Counted from the first letter of the stretch, positions 1-8,133 are shown. The stretch is DNA of 64,000 nucleotides from Pseudarthrobacter sp. GA104 (GCF_009741265.1 NZ_WOWL01000001.1:372001-436000), one strand, 5' to 3'. Numbers and translations are program-made. The notes: generated by a model not told the origin, from the letters alone.

Positions 1-1
1 T

Positions 2-481
2 GCCAGGGCCGACTACCCGGTTGTTGAGCGCAACGACGCTCCCATCCGCGCCTTCAAGGAAGACGTCCTTGCGCACTTCGGCAAGCCGCTCATCGATGTC
101 CGCTCCCCCGAGGAATACACCGGCCAGCGCACCCACATGCCGGCGTACCCGGAAGAAGGCGCCCTGCGCGGCGGCCACATTCCCACTGCTGCGTCGATCC
201 CGTGGGCACGCGCTGCCGCCGCGGACGGCACCTACCGCAGCCGGGAGGAACTTGAAGCCCTCTATCTTGGCGAAGCAGGCCTGAAGGCAGGCGACGACGT
301 CGTGGCCTACTGCCGTATCGGCGAACGTTCCAGTCACACCTGGTTCGCCCTCAAATACCTCCTCGGCTTCGACACCGTCCGTAACTACGACGGCTCCTGG
401 ACCGAATGGGGCAACGCCGTGCGCGTACCGATCGCCAAGGGTGCGGAACGCGGTTCCGTCCCTGCCGCCGTCGGCGCCTGA
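2..481 (+). CDS. Thiosulfate sulfurtransferase (rhodanese), C-terminal part
   Basis: The 5' end is cut by the window edge; the open frame runs from base 2 to a TGA at 479-481 and gives 159 residues. Rhodaneses move a sulfane sulfur from thiosulfate or 3-mercaptopyruvate to cyanide or thiol acceptors through an active-site cysteine. The catalytic loop reads [13 protein letters not shown], the signature of the actinobacterial SseA/CysA2 type, and the C-terminal domain begins with [12 protein letters not shown]. The normal protein is about 280-300 residues with two rhodanese domains, so the inactive N-terminal domain lies outside. It sits about 40 bases before a SufE-like gene, and the two are often neighbours in actinobacteria, pointing to sulfur handling. 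Family is certain; the physiological sulfur donor is not visible. Confidence 0.93.
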   Translation, partial: ARADYPVVERNDAPIRAFKEDVLAHFGKPLIDVRSPEEYTGQRTHMPAYPEEGALRGGHIPTAASIPWARAAAADGTYRSREELEALYLGEAGLKAGDDVVAYCRIGERSSHTWFALKYLLGFDTVRNYDGSWTEWGNAVRVPIAKGAERGSVPAAVGA

Positions 482-519
482 CGCGGCCCGCGGCGGCGTA
501 ATTGCGTAGACTTGGACTG

Positions 520-978
520 ATGACTACTCAAGCCTTGCCTTCCGCCCTGGCGGCAATCGTGGACGACTTCCAGGCCCTCACTGAACCCGAGCGGCTCCAG
601 TTGCTGCTGGAATTCTCCCAGGGCCTCCCGGAACTGCCGGACCGGCTCAAGGACCACCCCGAACTGCTGGAACAGGTCGTGGAGTGCCAGTCTCCGCTCT
701 TCCTGACCATCGAGACGGAGAGTGAGGGCGGGCCCGGCGCCGCCGTGCGGCTGTTCTTCAAGGCCCCTGCGGAGGCTCCCACAACACGCGGCTTCGCCGG
801 CGTGCTCCATGAGGGCCTGGACGGGCTGTCCGCCGAGGAGATCCTCTCGGTTCCGGACGACATGCCCGAGCTCCTGGGGCTCACCAGGGCCATCACGCCC
901 CTGCGCATGCGGGGCATGACCGCGATGCTGGGGAGGATCAAGCGCAGGGTCGCTGCGGCTACTGCCGGACGTTCCTAG
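520..978 (+). CDS. SufE-like Fe-S cluster assembly protein
   Basis: A 152-residue SufE-family protein. SufE accepts persulfide sulfur from the cysteine desulfurase SufS on one cysteine and passes it to the SUF scaffold in the cytoplasm. The acceptor cysteine is visible as C56 in the motif VVECQSPLFL, and the length matches the family (about 140-150). The ATG at 520 is preferred over an in-frame TTG at 502 because homology starts after it and because TAGACT (507-512) lies 7 nt upstream, giving a probable leaderless transcript; there is no Shine-Dalgarno sequence. Its neighbour is the sulfurtransferase, which fits a sulfur-relay role. No SufS is in the window, so its actual partner is unknown. 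Confidence 0.88.
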   Translation: MTTQALPSALAAIVDDFQALTEPERLQLLLEFSQGLPELPDRLKDHPELLEQVVECQSPLFLTIETESEGGPGAAVRLFFKAPAEAPTTRGFAGVLHEGLDGLSAEEILSVPDDMPELLGLTRAITPLRMRGMTAMLGRIKRRVAAATAGRS

Positions 979-999
979 CACCCGCGGCGGAAAGCACCC

Positions 1000-1506
1000 A
1001 TGGCACGCAAGAGCGCAGCACAGGGAACCCCGGCAACAGCGGCTCTGGCCGCGGCCGGGGTTCCCTTTGTGCTCCACCCGTATACCCACGATCCCGCAGC
1101 CGCTAGCTACGGTGCGGAAGCGGCCGAGGTCCTGGGCGTCGATCCATCGAGGGTCTTCAAGACCCTCATGGTGGAAGTGGAGGGGCGGCTGGCCGTGGGA
1201 ATCGTACCGGTCAGCGGAACCCTTGACCTGAAGGCGTTCGCCGCAGCACTGGGAGCCAAGAAGGCGGCAATGGCAGATCCCGCGGCGGCCCAACGGCGCA
1301 CCGGCTACGTGCTCGGCGGCATTTCACCGCTGGGCCAGCGGCTGCCGTCCCCCACTGTGCTGGACGCCAGCGCCCTGGCGCTGGACACCCTGCTGGTCTC
1401 CGGTGGCAGGCGCGGGCTGGACATCGAGCTGGCACCGGCGGACCTGGTCCGCCTCACGGACGCCGTCACGGCCTCCATCAGCTCACTCGCCCCCGGAAGC
1501 CATTGA
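1000..1506 (+). CDS. ybaK: YbaK/EbsC-type Cys-tRNA(Pro) deacylase
   Basis: A 168-residue protein of the YbaK/aminoacyl-tRNA editing family, which hydrolyses Cys-tRNA(Pro) mischarged by prolyl-tRNA synthetase. Family hallmarks are VPFVLHPYTHDP near the N-terminus, VDPSRVFKTLMVEVEG (residues about 47-62), the VGIVPVSGTLDLKAFAAALG stretch, and YVLGGISPLGQ, which forms part of the substrate pocket. The ATG at 1000 follows GGAAAG about 10 nt upstream and comes 21 nt after the sufE stop, so co-transcription with sufE is likely. The 3' end overlaps the convergent alpha/beta hydrolase gene by 24 bases (1483-1506). Function by family is secure; the precise tRNA substrate is inferred. Confidence 0.92.
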   Translation: MARKSAAQGTPATAALAAAGVPFVLHPYTHDPAAASYGAEAAEVLGVDPSRVFKTLMVEVEGRLAVGIVPVSGTLDLKAFAAALGAKKAAMADPAAAQRRTGYVLGGISPLGQRLPSPTVLDASALALDTLLVSGGRRGLDIELAPADLVRLTDAVTASISSLAPGSH

Positions 1507-2763
1507 GCTCAAGGCGCCCGGGTTGAGCCTGGGAGCCAGCTGCTGCCGCAGCCAGGCCTTGACCTGGCCTTCCCAGCGGTCGGGGTCGACATTCCATTCC
1601 TTGGTGTGCCGGGCCTGGTGGAAGGGCTCGAAGGTCACCATCTCCGGGTTTCGCTCCGCAAGCAGGGCCGAAGGCTCGTAGGGCACATATTCGTCGTCCA
1701 CGCTGTGGAGGATCAGGGTGGGCGTCCGCAGCTCAACTGCGCGGGACACCCAGTCCATCACCTTCAGGTCCACGGGCGCGGACAGTCCGGTGAGCCGCCT
1801 GCCCAGGGGGTGCCCCAGCATAAGCTGGCCATACCGCCCCACCAGGGAGGGGATCCTGTTCAGCTGTGCGTGGTGGGCCAGCACATTGACCCAGTCGGTG
1901 ACGGGCGCATCGAGCACCATGGCCCGGATCAGGTGCCGGTAGCGGGACAGGTCGGCGGTCTGCAGGCAGATGGCGCCTCCCATCGACCAGCCGAACAGCA
2001 CGATTTCTTCCGCCCCGTTGGCCAGCGCGTACTCGATGGCAGCTTCAATGTCACGCCATTCCGTGGAGCCCAGGCCGTAGCGGCCGTCGTCGGCGGATGG
2101 CGCCAGGCCGTCATTCCGGTAGGAAACCAGGAGGCTGGTGAGCCCCAGCTCCAGCGCGGGACCGACCGCGCGCAGCGCCTCCTGCCGGGTGGCGCCGCGT
2201 CCATGCACCATCACCGCCCAGGTTCGGGCCGTGCCGCCGGCGCGGACCAGCCAGGCGGGAGCCTGCCCGCGCTCTACGTCGATGCTGACATCCTCATAGG
2301 GAATTCCGGCGGCGGCAGGGTCCGGATAGACGGCCCCGCTCCACCAGCCGCGGCGCGCCGCGGAAAGATCGCCGGCGTATACCGCCTCAACCTCGCGCAG
2401 CACGGTCCTGTCGGCGGGCGAGTAGGAGACGATGCGGCCGATCCGTGCGTGCCCCTTGCCGCCGTCGAAGAAGAATCCGTAGACGCCGTCAACCGTGGTG
2501 TCGTCAGTCGCGGCAAAGATGGCCCGCTGCCCCTGGCCGTCCCTGATGACGGCAAGCATCTCCTGGTCCGACGTCCGCTGCCGGGCGGGAGTGATGACCC
2601 GGCGTGCGAAGTACACCGCCAGCGCCGACGAACCGGCGCCCAGGAGTCCGGCCAGGCCGCCCCCGCCGATCGCTCCCCCGATTGCCCATTTTGCCCGCAA
2701 CGACATTCCACCGGTTTCGGGGCCATGAACGGGGGCGGGGCGGGTTCGCTGGAAAGGTGCCAT
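1483..2763 (-). CDS. Membrane-anchored alpha/beta hydrolase
   Basis: A 426-residue serine hydrolase-type protein. One hydrophobic, Gly/Ala-rich segment (about residues 24-50, GGAIGGGGLAGLLG) should anchor it in the membrane. The nucleophile elbow is GWSMGG (Ser in the VLFGWSMGGAICL context) and a late histidine in FHQARHTKEW is the likely catalytic base; LILHSVDDEYVP probably supplies the acid. AVMVHGRGATRQEALR carries the oxyanion-hole HG. Substrate unknown: the family includes esterases, peptidases and lipases. ATG at 2763 is used; an internal ATG at 2706 (MSLRAKW) is an alternative start closer to the membrane segment. It is monocistronic, diverges from the USP-like gene, and overlaps ybaK tail to tail. 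Confidence 0.85.
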   Translation of the reverse strand: MAPFQRTRPAPVHGPETGGMSLRAKWAIGGAIGGGGLAGLLGAGSSALAVYFARRVITPARQRTSDQEMLAVIRDGQGQRAIFAATDDTTVDGVYGFFFDGGKGHARIGRIVSYSPADRTVLREVEAVYAGDLSAARRGWWSGAVYPDPAAAGIPYEDVSIDVERGQAPAWLVRAGGTARTWAVMVHGRGATRQEALRAVGPALELGLTSLLVSYRNDGLAPSADDGRYGLGSTEWRDIEAAIEYALANGAEEIVLFGWSMGGAICLQTADLSRYRHLIRAMVLDAPVTDWVNVLAHHAQLNRIPSLVGRYGQLMLGHPLGRRLTGLSAPVDLKVMDWVSRAVELRTPTLILHSVDDEYVPYEPSALLAERNPEMVTFEPFHQARHTKEWNVDPDRWEGQVKAWLRQQLAPRLNPGALSSMASGGE

Positions 2764-2887
2764 GGAACTATTCTTACCGCCCGGGCACCGAAGCCCGCAT
2801 TTCGCCGCGGACCGTCAGGCCTGCCCCTGCCCGTCGCCGGTGCGGCGCCCCCTGCGCATGGACCGGCTCCGGGACTAGGCTAGGGCC

Positions 2888-3379
2888 ATGAGTGAACCGA
2901 TCGTCATCCTGACCGAAGAACCCCTGGGGGCGGACGACCGCCTGAACATCGAGCGCCTGGTGGACGGAGCGGAAACGCGCCTGGTGGTGCTCGTGCCCGC
3001 AAACACCGAGCGGCACCTGCTGGTGGACTTCCTTGAAAACCTTTCGATGCTGGACATTGCCAAGGCATTCAGGGAGCTCACTGCCCACACCCCCGATCCC
3101 ACGCAGGAGCGGGCACAGGCAGCGGAGACCCTGGCCGTATCCCTGGCCGCCCTGGAGGGACTGGGCACAGGCGTCACCGGGGAAATAGTGGATGGCGGGG
3201 CCGTCAACGGGCTGGTCGCCAAGGTCCGTGAAACCGGCGCCGGGCAGGCCGTGGTGATCACCCGGCCGCATGCCGTCGCTGACACCTTCCATACGGACTG
3301 GGCCAACAAGGCACAGGACCAACTGGGCGTGCCGGTACTCCACCTGTATGCAGGCTCGGGATTTATCGGCGACTCGTAA
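2888..3379 (+). CDS. Unknown small protein with a USP-like fold
   Basis: A 163-residue soluble protein. It opens with MSEPIVILTEEPLG and alternates strand- and helix-forming segments (TRLVVLVPANTER, GQAVVITRPHAV, LGVPVLHLYAG) in a pattern like the universal stress protein/HUP fold, but the ATP-binding G-2X-G-9X-G(S/T) motif is not evident. I therefore do not assign a biochemical function. TAGGCT (2876-2881) lies exactly 6 nt before the ATG with no ribosome-binding site, so the mRNA is probably leaderless. msrB starts 14 nt downstream and is likely co-transcribed, which suggests but does not show a stress-related context. Confidence 0.75.
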   Translation: MSEPIVILTEEPLGADDRLNIERLVDGAETRLVVLVPANTERHLLVDFLENLSMLDIAKAFRELTAHTPDPTQERAQAAETLAVSLAALEGLGTGVTGEIVDGGAVNGLVAKVRETGAGQAVVITRPHAVADTFHTDWANKAQDQLGVPVLHLYAGSGFIGDS

Positions 3380-3393
3380 GCGTTGACAAGTCT

Positions 3394-3915
3394 ATGAGCA
3401 TCTTCGGAAACAGCATCTTCGGAAACAAAGCCACGGAACCGCCGGCCACGGAGGCGCGTCCGGCCGGGGCCGGCGTCCCGGGCAACGGCGTGGAAAAAAC
3501 CGACGCGCAATGGCGCGAGGAGCTCACGCCGGAGGAATACCACGTGCTCCGCCAGGCGGGAACCGAGCGTCCGTACACGGGCGAATACTGGGACACCCAC
3601 ACTGCCGGCGTGTACCAGTGCCGCGCCTGCGGAGCGGAACTGTTCACCAGCAACGAAAAGTTTGATTCCCACTGCGGCTGGCCGTCCTTCTGGGCCCCGC
3701 TTGCCGAAGGAAACGTCCGCTACATCCACGACCGCACGCTGGGAATGGACCGGGTGGAGGTCCGCTGCGCCACGTGCGACTCCCATCTGGGGCACGTGTT
3801 TGAAGGCGAGGGCTACGGGACCCCCACCGACCAGCGCTACTGCATCAACTCCATCTCCATCCGGCTGGTTCCCGCCGAGGAACCGCAGGTCAAAGGCCCG
3901 GAACAGGAGTCCTGA
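3394..3915 (+). CDS. msrB: Peptide-methionine (R)-S-oxide reductase MsrB
   Basis: MsrB reduces the R epimer of methionine sulfoxide in proteins using thioredoxin. The 173-residue protein has the complete zinc site (C76-X2-C79 in CRACGAELF and C125-X2-C128 in CATCDSHLGHVF) and the catalytic cysteine C150 in RYCINSISI. The WPSFW and GHVFEGEG motifs are intact. The N-terminal 40 residues are a non-family extension. It begins with a perfect tandem duplication of a 15-bp unit (3397-3411 and 3412-3426) encoding SIFGN twice. The ATG at 3394 has only a weak Shine-Dalgarno sequence; translation may be coupled to the gene 14 nt upstream. Function is secure. Confidence 0.95.
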   Translation: MSIFGNSIFGNKATEPPATEARPAGAGVPGNGVEKTDAQWREELTPEEYHVLRQAGTERPYTGEYWDTHTAGVYQCRACGAELFTSNEKFDSHCGWPSFWAPLAEGNVRYIHDRTLGMDRVEVRCATCDSHLGHVFEGEGYGTPTDQRYCINSISIRLVPAEEPQVKGPEQES

Positions 3916-3942
3916 TCCCGCAGGGAAAGACCTGCTCCGGGC
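3896..3942 (+). terminator. Hairpin across the msrB stop
   Basis: GCCCGGAACAGG (3896-3907) pairs with CCTGCTCCGGGC (3931-3942) at 11 of 12 positions around a 23-nt loop that contains the msrB stop codon. There is no U-tract, as is usual for GC-rich actinobacterial terminators. It may separate msrB from the DUF6421 operon. Confidence 0.4.
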
Positions 3943-3958
3943 ACTGGAAAGGGCTCTG

Positions 3959-4044
3959 AGCCAAAGTAATTCTTATGTTTGGCTACTTTTTCAATTAGCT
4001 CTGCTGGTTGCTTGCTACGCTCGCCATAGATAGCAAGCAACCAG
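3959..4044 (+). promoter_or_regulatory. Two inverted repeats in the DUF6421 promoter region
   Basis: An AT-rich island, unusual for this sequence, precedes the DUF6421 operon. It has a 7-bp repeat AGCCAAA (3959-3965)/TTTGGCT (3978-3984) and a perfect 14-bp repeat CTGGTTGCTTGCTA (4004-4017)/TAGCAAGCAACCAG (4031-4044) around a 13-nt spacer. The second repeat ends directly at the AAAGG ribosome-binding site (4045-4049). It could be an operator for a dimeric repressor or an RNA hairpin controlling translation; TACGCT (4016-4021) is a possible -10 inside it. No regulator gene is adjacent. Confidence 0.6.
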
Positions 4045-4058
4045 AAAGGCAGCCGACG

Positions 4059-5426
4059 ATGACCGAAACCCTGACCACCGCCGTCACCGGGATTTCAGCC
4101 GAAAACAATGACTGGCTCCGGCTCAAGGCAGCCGCCACCGCCATCCAGGCCTTCCAGGTCCAGGACGGCTCCATTCCGGATCCCGCACACCACGCAGCAG
4201 CTGCTGCCCTGGTAAATGAGATCATCGATGCGCTTCGTGCCCTCAGCCCAGCCTTCCCGCATGATGCGGCGTACCTGGAAGCTGCCTGCACCGACTTCTC
4301 GCGGTGGGCCCAGGCCGGGTTCGCCACCCCCGACTTCCTTTCCTCCCTCCTGGCATTCCAGCCCCAAAAACAGCGCCGGGACGGCCTGCAGCACCTGGTT
4401 GTCTTCCCCATGTACACCCAAAACGGCAGCAGCAACCGTCTGGTGGAGGCAGTCCTGGTCGAAGTGATCTGGCCGGAGTTCATTGCCGGCCTTGAGGCGG
4501 GAGACTACTCGAACAAGCTGTTCGTTCCCATCCGCTTCGTGGACTTCACCGCCGGCTATGACACCAATTCCGCCGTGCTGTTCCCTGAGACCGTCGCTGT
4601 CAGCAAGACCCCCACCTTCACCTGGGGGGCCATCTTCGCAGACCGGGAGGCGGCCAGGTTCCGCCGCGTCCTCAAGGCCGCAGCCGAGACCACCTGCCTG
4701 GAACTGCCGGAAGGGGCAGCGGAGATGCTCGCCGACCAGGACCTGACCGAGGCCACGTTTGTCATGTGGGACCTGATCCACGACCGGACGCACATGCGAG
4801 GCGACCTGCCGTTCGATCCGTTCATGATCAAGCAGCGGATGCCCTTCTTCCTGTACTCCCTTGAAGAACTGCGCTGCGACCTGACCGCGTTCCGCGAATC
4901 CGTGCGGATAGAAAAAGACGAGGACGCCGATCCTGAAGCCCGCCGCCACGCCAAACTGGTGCAGTACGCCATCATCTTTGACCGCGTCTTCCGGTTCGCG
5001 ATCACCGGCAGCCGCGTCCGGAACTACGACGGCCTGGGCGGCCAGCTGCTGTTCGCGTGGCTGCACCAGCAGCGCGTCCTGCACTGGACGGACACCCGGC
5101 TGACCATCGACTGGGATGAAGTAGCCAATGCTGTCATCGCCCTCGGCGCCCGCATCGACGACCTGTACTGGCGCTCCATCGACCGCCCCAAAACCGCCCA
5201 CTGGCTGGCTGCATACCAGCTGATCTCCGCCACCGTCACGCCCCACCCGGCATCTGTTTGGGCCAAGGGGCCGGAAGCGCTGCCCTTGGCGGGGCCGCCG
5301 CGCGGCCTCACCGACCAGGTGCTCGATGACGAATTCCCGCTGTCCATGTTCTACGAAGCACTGGAAAAGAAGATGCGCCCGGTCATTGAATCCACTGCCG
5401 GCATCACTGGAGCATCCGCGCTGTGA
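4059..5426 (+). CDS. DUF6421 family protein
   Basis: A 455-residue soluble protein that I recognise as the actinobacterial DUF6421 family, for which I know no established function. There is no signal peptide or membrane segment. Conserved-looking blocks are LFVPIRFVDFTAGYDTNSAV (about 154-173), FVMWDLIHDRTHMRGDLPFD (234-253) and FFLYSLEELRCDL (263-275). H241 and H245 in HDRTH, followed by E269/E270, could form a metal site; this is inference only. ATG 4059 is chosen over an in-frame TTG at 4008 because AAAGG lies 9 nt upstream. The stop overlaps the SDR start by 4 nt (GTGA), so the genes are translationally coupled. First gene of a three-gene operon with an SDR and a threonine-aldolase-type enzyme. 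Confidence 0.85.
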   Translation: MTETLTTAVTGISAENNDWLRLKAAATAIQAFQVQDGSIPDPAHHAAAAALVNEIIDALRALSPAFPHDAAYLEAACTDFSRWAQAGFATPDFLSSLLAFQPQKQRRDGLQHLVVFPMYTQNGSSNRLVEAVLVEVIWPEFIAGLEAGDYSNKLFVPIRFVDFTAGYDTNSAVLFPETVAVSKTPTFTWGAIFADREAARFRRVLKAAAETTCLELPEGAAEMLADQDLTEATFVMWDLIHDRTHMRGDLPFDPFMIKQRMPFFLYSLEELRCDLTAFRESVRIEKDEDADPEARRHAKLVQYAIIFDRVFRFAITGSRVRNYDGLGGQLLFAWLHQQRVLHWTDTRLTIDWDEVANAVIALGARIDDLYWRSIDRPKTAHWLAAYQLISATVTPHPASVWAKGPEALPLAGPPRGLTDQVLDDEFPLSMFYEALEKKMRPVIESTAGITGASAL

Positions 5427-6199
5427 CAGCTGCTATGGAGTCGGCAAAACCGCCGCTGAACGTCCTGGTTTCGGGCGGCAGCGGCGCGTCCGGCGTCGCC
5501 GTGGCCCGGGCACTGCGCGAGGCCGGGCACCGTGTGTTCACCGTGGGCTCAGACCCGGAGCGGATCAGGTCCGCGGCAGGACGGGCGGGCGACGGCGTTG
5601 CCCCCTTCGTGTGCGACCTTGCACGCCTGGAGGAGGTGCGGCAGCTGCGGGCTGATGTCACCGCCGCTGCCGGGCCGATGGATGCTGTGATCCACCTGGT
5701 GGGCGGCTGGCGGGGCGCACAGGGGATCGCGGACCAGACCGACGAGGACTGGGACTTCCTTGAGCGCGGAGCAATTACCACGCTCCGCAACGTCTCACGG
5801 GTTTTCTACGACGACGTCGCCGCCTCCGCGTGCGGGCGGTTCGCCATGGTGTCCTCCACCACCGCCGCCGAGCCCACCGCGGCAACGGCCAGTTACGCCG
5901 CCGCGAAGGCAGCGGCCGAAGCCTGGACCCTTGCCATCGCTGATGGCTTCAGGCGCGCCGCCGGCAGGAACGGCGGCAGCGCGGCAGCCGCCGTCGTGCT
6001 GGTGGTCAAGGCGCTGGTCGATGAGGAACTGCGCCGCCGCCACCCCGAACGGTCCTTCTCGGGCGCCACCGACGTCGAGGACCTGGCGCGCGCCGTCGTC
6101 GGACTCTTTGATGCCCCGGCCGCCGAACTGAACGGCCGGCGGCTGCAGCTGGCGGCGTCACTGTCCCCGGCCCGGACTTTACCTACACTGAAAGCGTGA
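5423..6199 (+). CDS. SDR family NAD(P)-dependent oxidoreductase
   Basis: A 258-residue short-chain dehydrogenase/reductase. The nucleotide-binding loop is VSGGSGASGVAVARAL (residues 16-31), a slight variant of TGxxxGxG; catalytic Ser is in MVSSTTA (S144/S145) and the Y158-X3-K162 pair is present in SYAAAKAAAEAW. VIHLVGGWRG replaces the usual NNAG strand-4 motif, as seen in atypical SDRs. It is coupled to DUF6421 by a 4-nt GTGA overlap and to the next gene by another, so all three proteins are probably made in fixed ratio. The substrate is unknown; its partners suggest a hydroxy-acid, amino-sugar or beta-hydroxy amino acid derivative. Confidence 0.88.
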   Translation: MTAAMESAKPPLNVLVSGGSGASGVAVARALREAGHRVFTVGSDPERIRSAAGRAGDGVAPFVCDLARLEEVRQLRADVTAAAGPMDAVIHLVGGWRGAQGIADQTDEDWDFLERGAITTLRNVSRVFYDDVAASACGRFAMVSSTTAAEPTAATASYAAAKAAAEAWTLAIADGFRRAAGRNGGSAAAAVVLVVKALVDEELRRRHPERSFSGATDVEDLARAVVGLFDAPAAELNGRRLQLAASLSPARTLPTLKA

Positions 6200-7293
6200 G
6201 CAAAGCCATGACAACAACCGCTGAAACCGCCGCCGGTATCCGCCTCCATGATCCGAACGTGCGGGGTTTCGCCTCGGACAACTACTCTGGCGTCCATCCC
6301 GAGGTGCTGGCGGCACTGGCGGCCGCCAACGACGGACACCAGGTCTCCTACGGCGAGGACGACTACACCGCCCGGCTGCAGCAACTGATGGAGGGCCACT
6401 TCGGCCCAGGCATCGAGTGCTTTCCGGTCTTCAACGGCACCGGCGCGAACGTCCTTTCACTGCAGTCGCTGCTCCCCCGCTGGGGCGCGGTGGTCTGCGC
6501 CTCCACCGCCCACATCAACATGGACGAGAACGGCGCGCCGGAACGCATCGGCGGCATCAAGCTGCTGCACGTCCCCACGCCGGACGGCAAGCTCACGCCC
6601 GAACTGATTGACCGGGAGGCCTGGGGCTGGGGGGACGAGCACCGCGCCCAGCCGCTGGCCGTGTCCATCACCCAGACAACGGAACTTGGCACCTGCTACA
6701 CGCCGGAGGAAGTCCGGGCCATTGCCGGGCATGCCCATGCCAAGGGGATGAAGCTGCACATGGACGGTGCCCGGCTGGCCAACGCCGCAGCCCACCTTCA
6801 GGTTCCGCTGCGGGACTTCACGCGCGACGCCGGGGTGGACATCCTGTCCTTTGGCGGCACCAAGAACGGCCTGCTGTTCGGCGAAGTGGTGGTGGCACTG
6901 AATCCGGAAGCAGCCCACGGGCTCCTCTACCTGCGCAAGATGGACATGCAGCTGGCCTCCAAGATGCGCTTCCTGTCGGCGCAGTTCATCGCGCTCCTGG
7001 AAGGTGACCTGTGGTTGCGGTCCGCCGCCCACGCCAACGCCATGGCCGCCCGGCTCCGCGCCGCCGTCGACACCATCGACGGCGTCCGGCCCACCCAGGA
7101 GACCGAATCCAACGGCGTCTTTGCCGTCCTCCCCGAAGGCGTGGCCGACAGGCTGCGCGCGTCGTTCCGCTTCTATGACTGGAATGAAGCCACGCGCGAG
7201 GTGCGCTGGATGTGTTCCTTCGATACCACCGAAGAGGATGTGGATGCCTTCGTTGCCGCACTCCGCCGGGAACTGCACAATGGCGGGAACTGA
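6196..7293 (+). CDS. Low-specificity L-threonine aldolase-type PLP lyase
   Basis: A 365-residue fold-type I PLP enzyme of the beta-eliminating lyase/threonine aldolase family, which cleaves beta-hydroxy amino acids to glycine and an aldehyde. The Schiff-base lysine is K223 in SFGGTKNGLLFGE, the pyridine-nitrogen aspartate is D190 in LHMDGARLANA, and H106 in STAHINMDE stacks on the cofactor. The start is GTG 6196, overlapping the SDR stop by 4 nt; ATG 6208 is an alternative. TACACT (6184-6189) sits 6 nt before this GTG, so an internal leaderless promoter may also serve it. Exact substrate is not shown by sequence. Confidence 0.88.
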   Translation: MSKAMTTTAETAAGIRLHDPNVRGFASDNYSGVHPEVLAALAAANDGHQVSYGEDDYTARLQQLMEGHFGPGIECFPVFNGTGANVLSLQSLLPRWGAVVCASTAHINMDENGAPERIGGIKLLHVPTPDGKLTPELIDREAWGWGDEHRAQPLAVSITQTTELGTCYTPEEVRAIAGHAHAKGMKLHMDGARLANAAAHLQVPLRDFTRDAGVDILSFGGTKNGLLFGEVVVALNPEAAHGLLYLRKMDMQLASKMRFLSAQFIALLEGDLWLRSAAHANAMAARLRAAVDTIDGVRPTQETESNGVFAVLPEGVADRLRASFRFYDWNEATREVRWMCSFDTTEEDVDAFVAALRRELHNGGN

Positions 7294-7360
7294 CGGTCCG
7301 CGCCGGAAGCCGGCGGCGAGCCTAACCGCCCTGCCCCGCCCAGTTGCGTAACCTGCGAAG

Positions 7361-8011
7361 GTGAACGCACTTGACCAGGTTCCCCCGGAGTTTCTCCACG
7401 CTCTGGGAACCCTCAGGAAAGCCCAGTGCCGCCGGGAACTGCGCCTGGCGGAGATCCCGGCGCCGGCCCGGCTGGCGCCCTTTGCCGTGGCCCTGGGCGC
7501 AGAAGTTTTTGCCCCCGGCTCCGGCGCTCCCGGCACCCCGCTTCACGGCCCCGCCGCAATGGCACTCGCTGCGGCGTCCGGAACGGAAGACGAGGACGGG
7601 CTGGAACTGGCGACGGGGCGGTTCATCCTCCTCCACGACCCCCAAGGCTCCGAGGTCTGGGACGGGGAATTCCGCATTGTCACCTATATCCGTGCGGAGC
7701 TGGAACCCGAGATGGGCAACGACGAAATGCTCGGAACAGTCGCCTGGACCTGGCTGGTGGAGGCACTGGAGAACCACAAGGCGGCGTACCGGGCCGCCGG
7801 CGGCACTGCCACCAGGGTCCTCTCGGAGAGTTTCGGCACCCTGTCCGAAAGGCCCGGATCCATCGACATCGAACTGCGCGCGTCCTGGACGCCCGCCACG
7901 TCCGACGTCCAGGCCCATCTTGAGGCCTGGTCCGACATGGTCTGCACCTTCGCCGGCCTTCCGCCCCTGCCGGACGGCGTGACGCCGCTGACGCTGCGCC
8001 GCCGGAACTGA
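7361..8011 (+). CDS. DUF3000 family protein
   Basis: A 216-residue protein of the actinobacteria-restricted DUF3000 family, function unknown. It has no membrane segment. Family-like blocks are PPEFLHALGTLRKAQCRREL, LATGRFILLHDPQGSEVWDG and VAWTWLVEALENHKAAYRA. The GTG start at 7361 has no usable Shine-Dalgarno sequence, but TAACCT (7349-7354) lies 6 nt upstream, as for a leaderless mRNA. It precedes the ribonuclease D gene, an order that is widely conserved in actinobacteria, and a link to RNA metabolism is possible but unproven. Confidence 0.86.
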   Translation: MNALDQVPPEFLHALGTLRKAQCRRELRLAEIPAPARLAPFAVALGAEVFAPGSGAPGTPLHGPAAMALAAASGTEDEDGLELATGRFILLHDPQGSEVWDGEFRIVTYIRAELEPEMGNDEMLGTVAWTWLVEALENHKAAYRAAGGTATRVLSESFGTLSERPGSIDIELRASWTPATSDVQAHLEAWSDMVCTFAGLPPLPDGVTPLTLRRRN

Positions 8012-8102
8012 GACCGTTTGTCAGTGGCGGACCGAAGGCGGACCGATGGCGCAGGGCCGCGGACGGGATGGCCGGGCAAGGCACCGGCCCGGCAGGCAGG
8101 CG

Positions 8103-8124
8103 TTTACCGGCCGGCCGGTAAACT
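8103..8124 (+). promoter_or_regulatory. Perfect palindrome overlapping the rnd -10 box
   Basis: Half-sites TTTACCGGCC (8103-8112) and GGCCGGTAAA (8113-8122) form a perfect 20-bp palindrome. Its right end is part of TAAACT (8119-8124), a good -10 box ending 9 nt before the rnd ATG. The symmetry and position are typical of an operator for a TetR-type dimer. No such regulator is encoded nearby. Confidence 0.6.
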
Positions 8125-8133
8125 GGAGGCATC

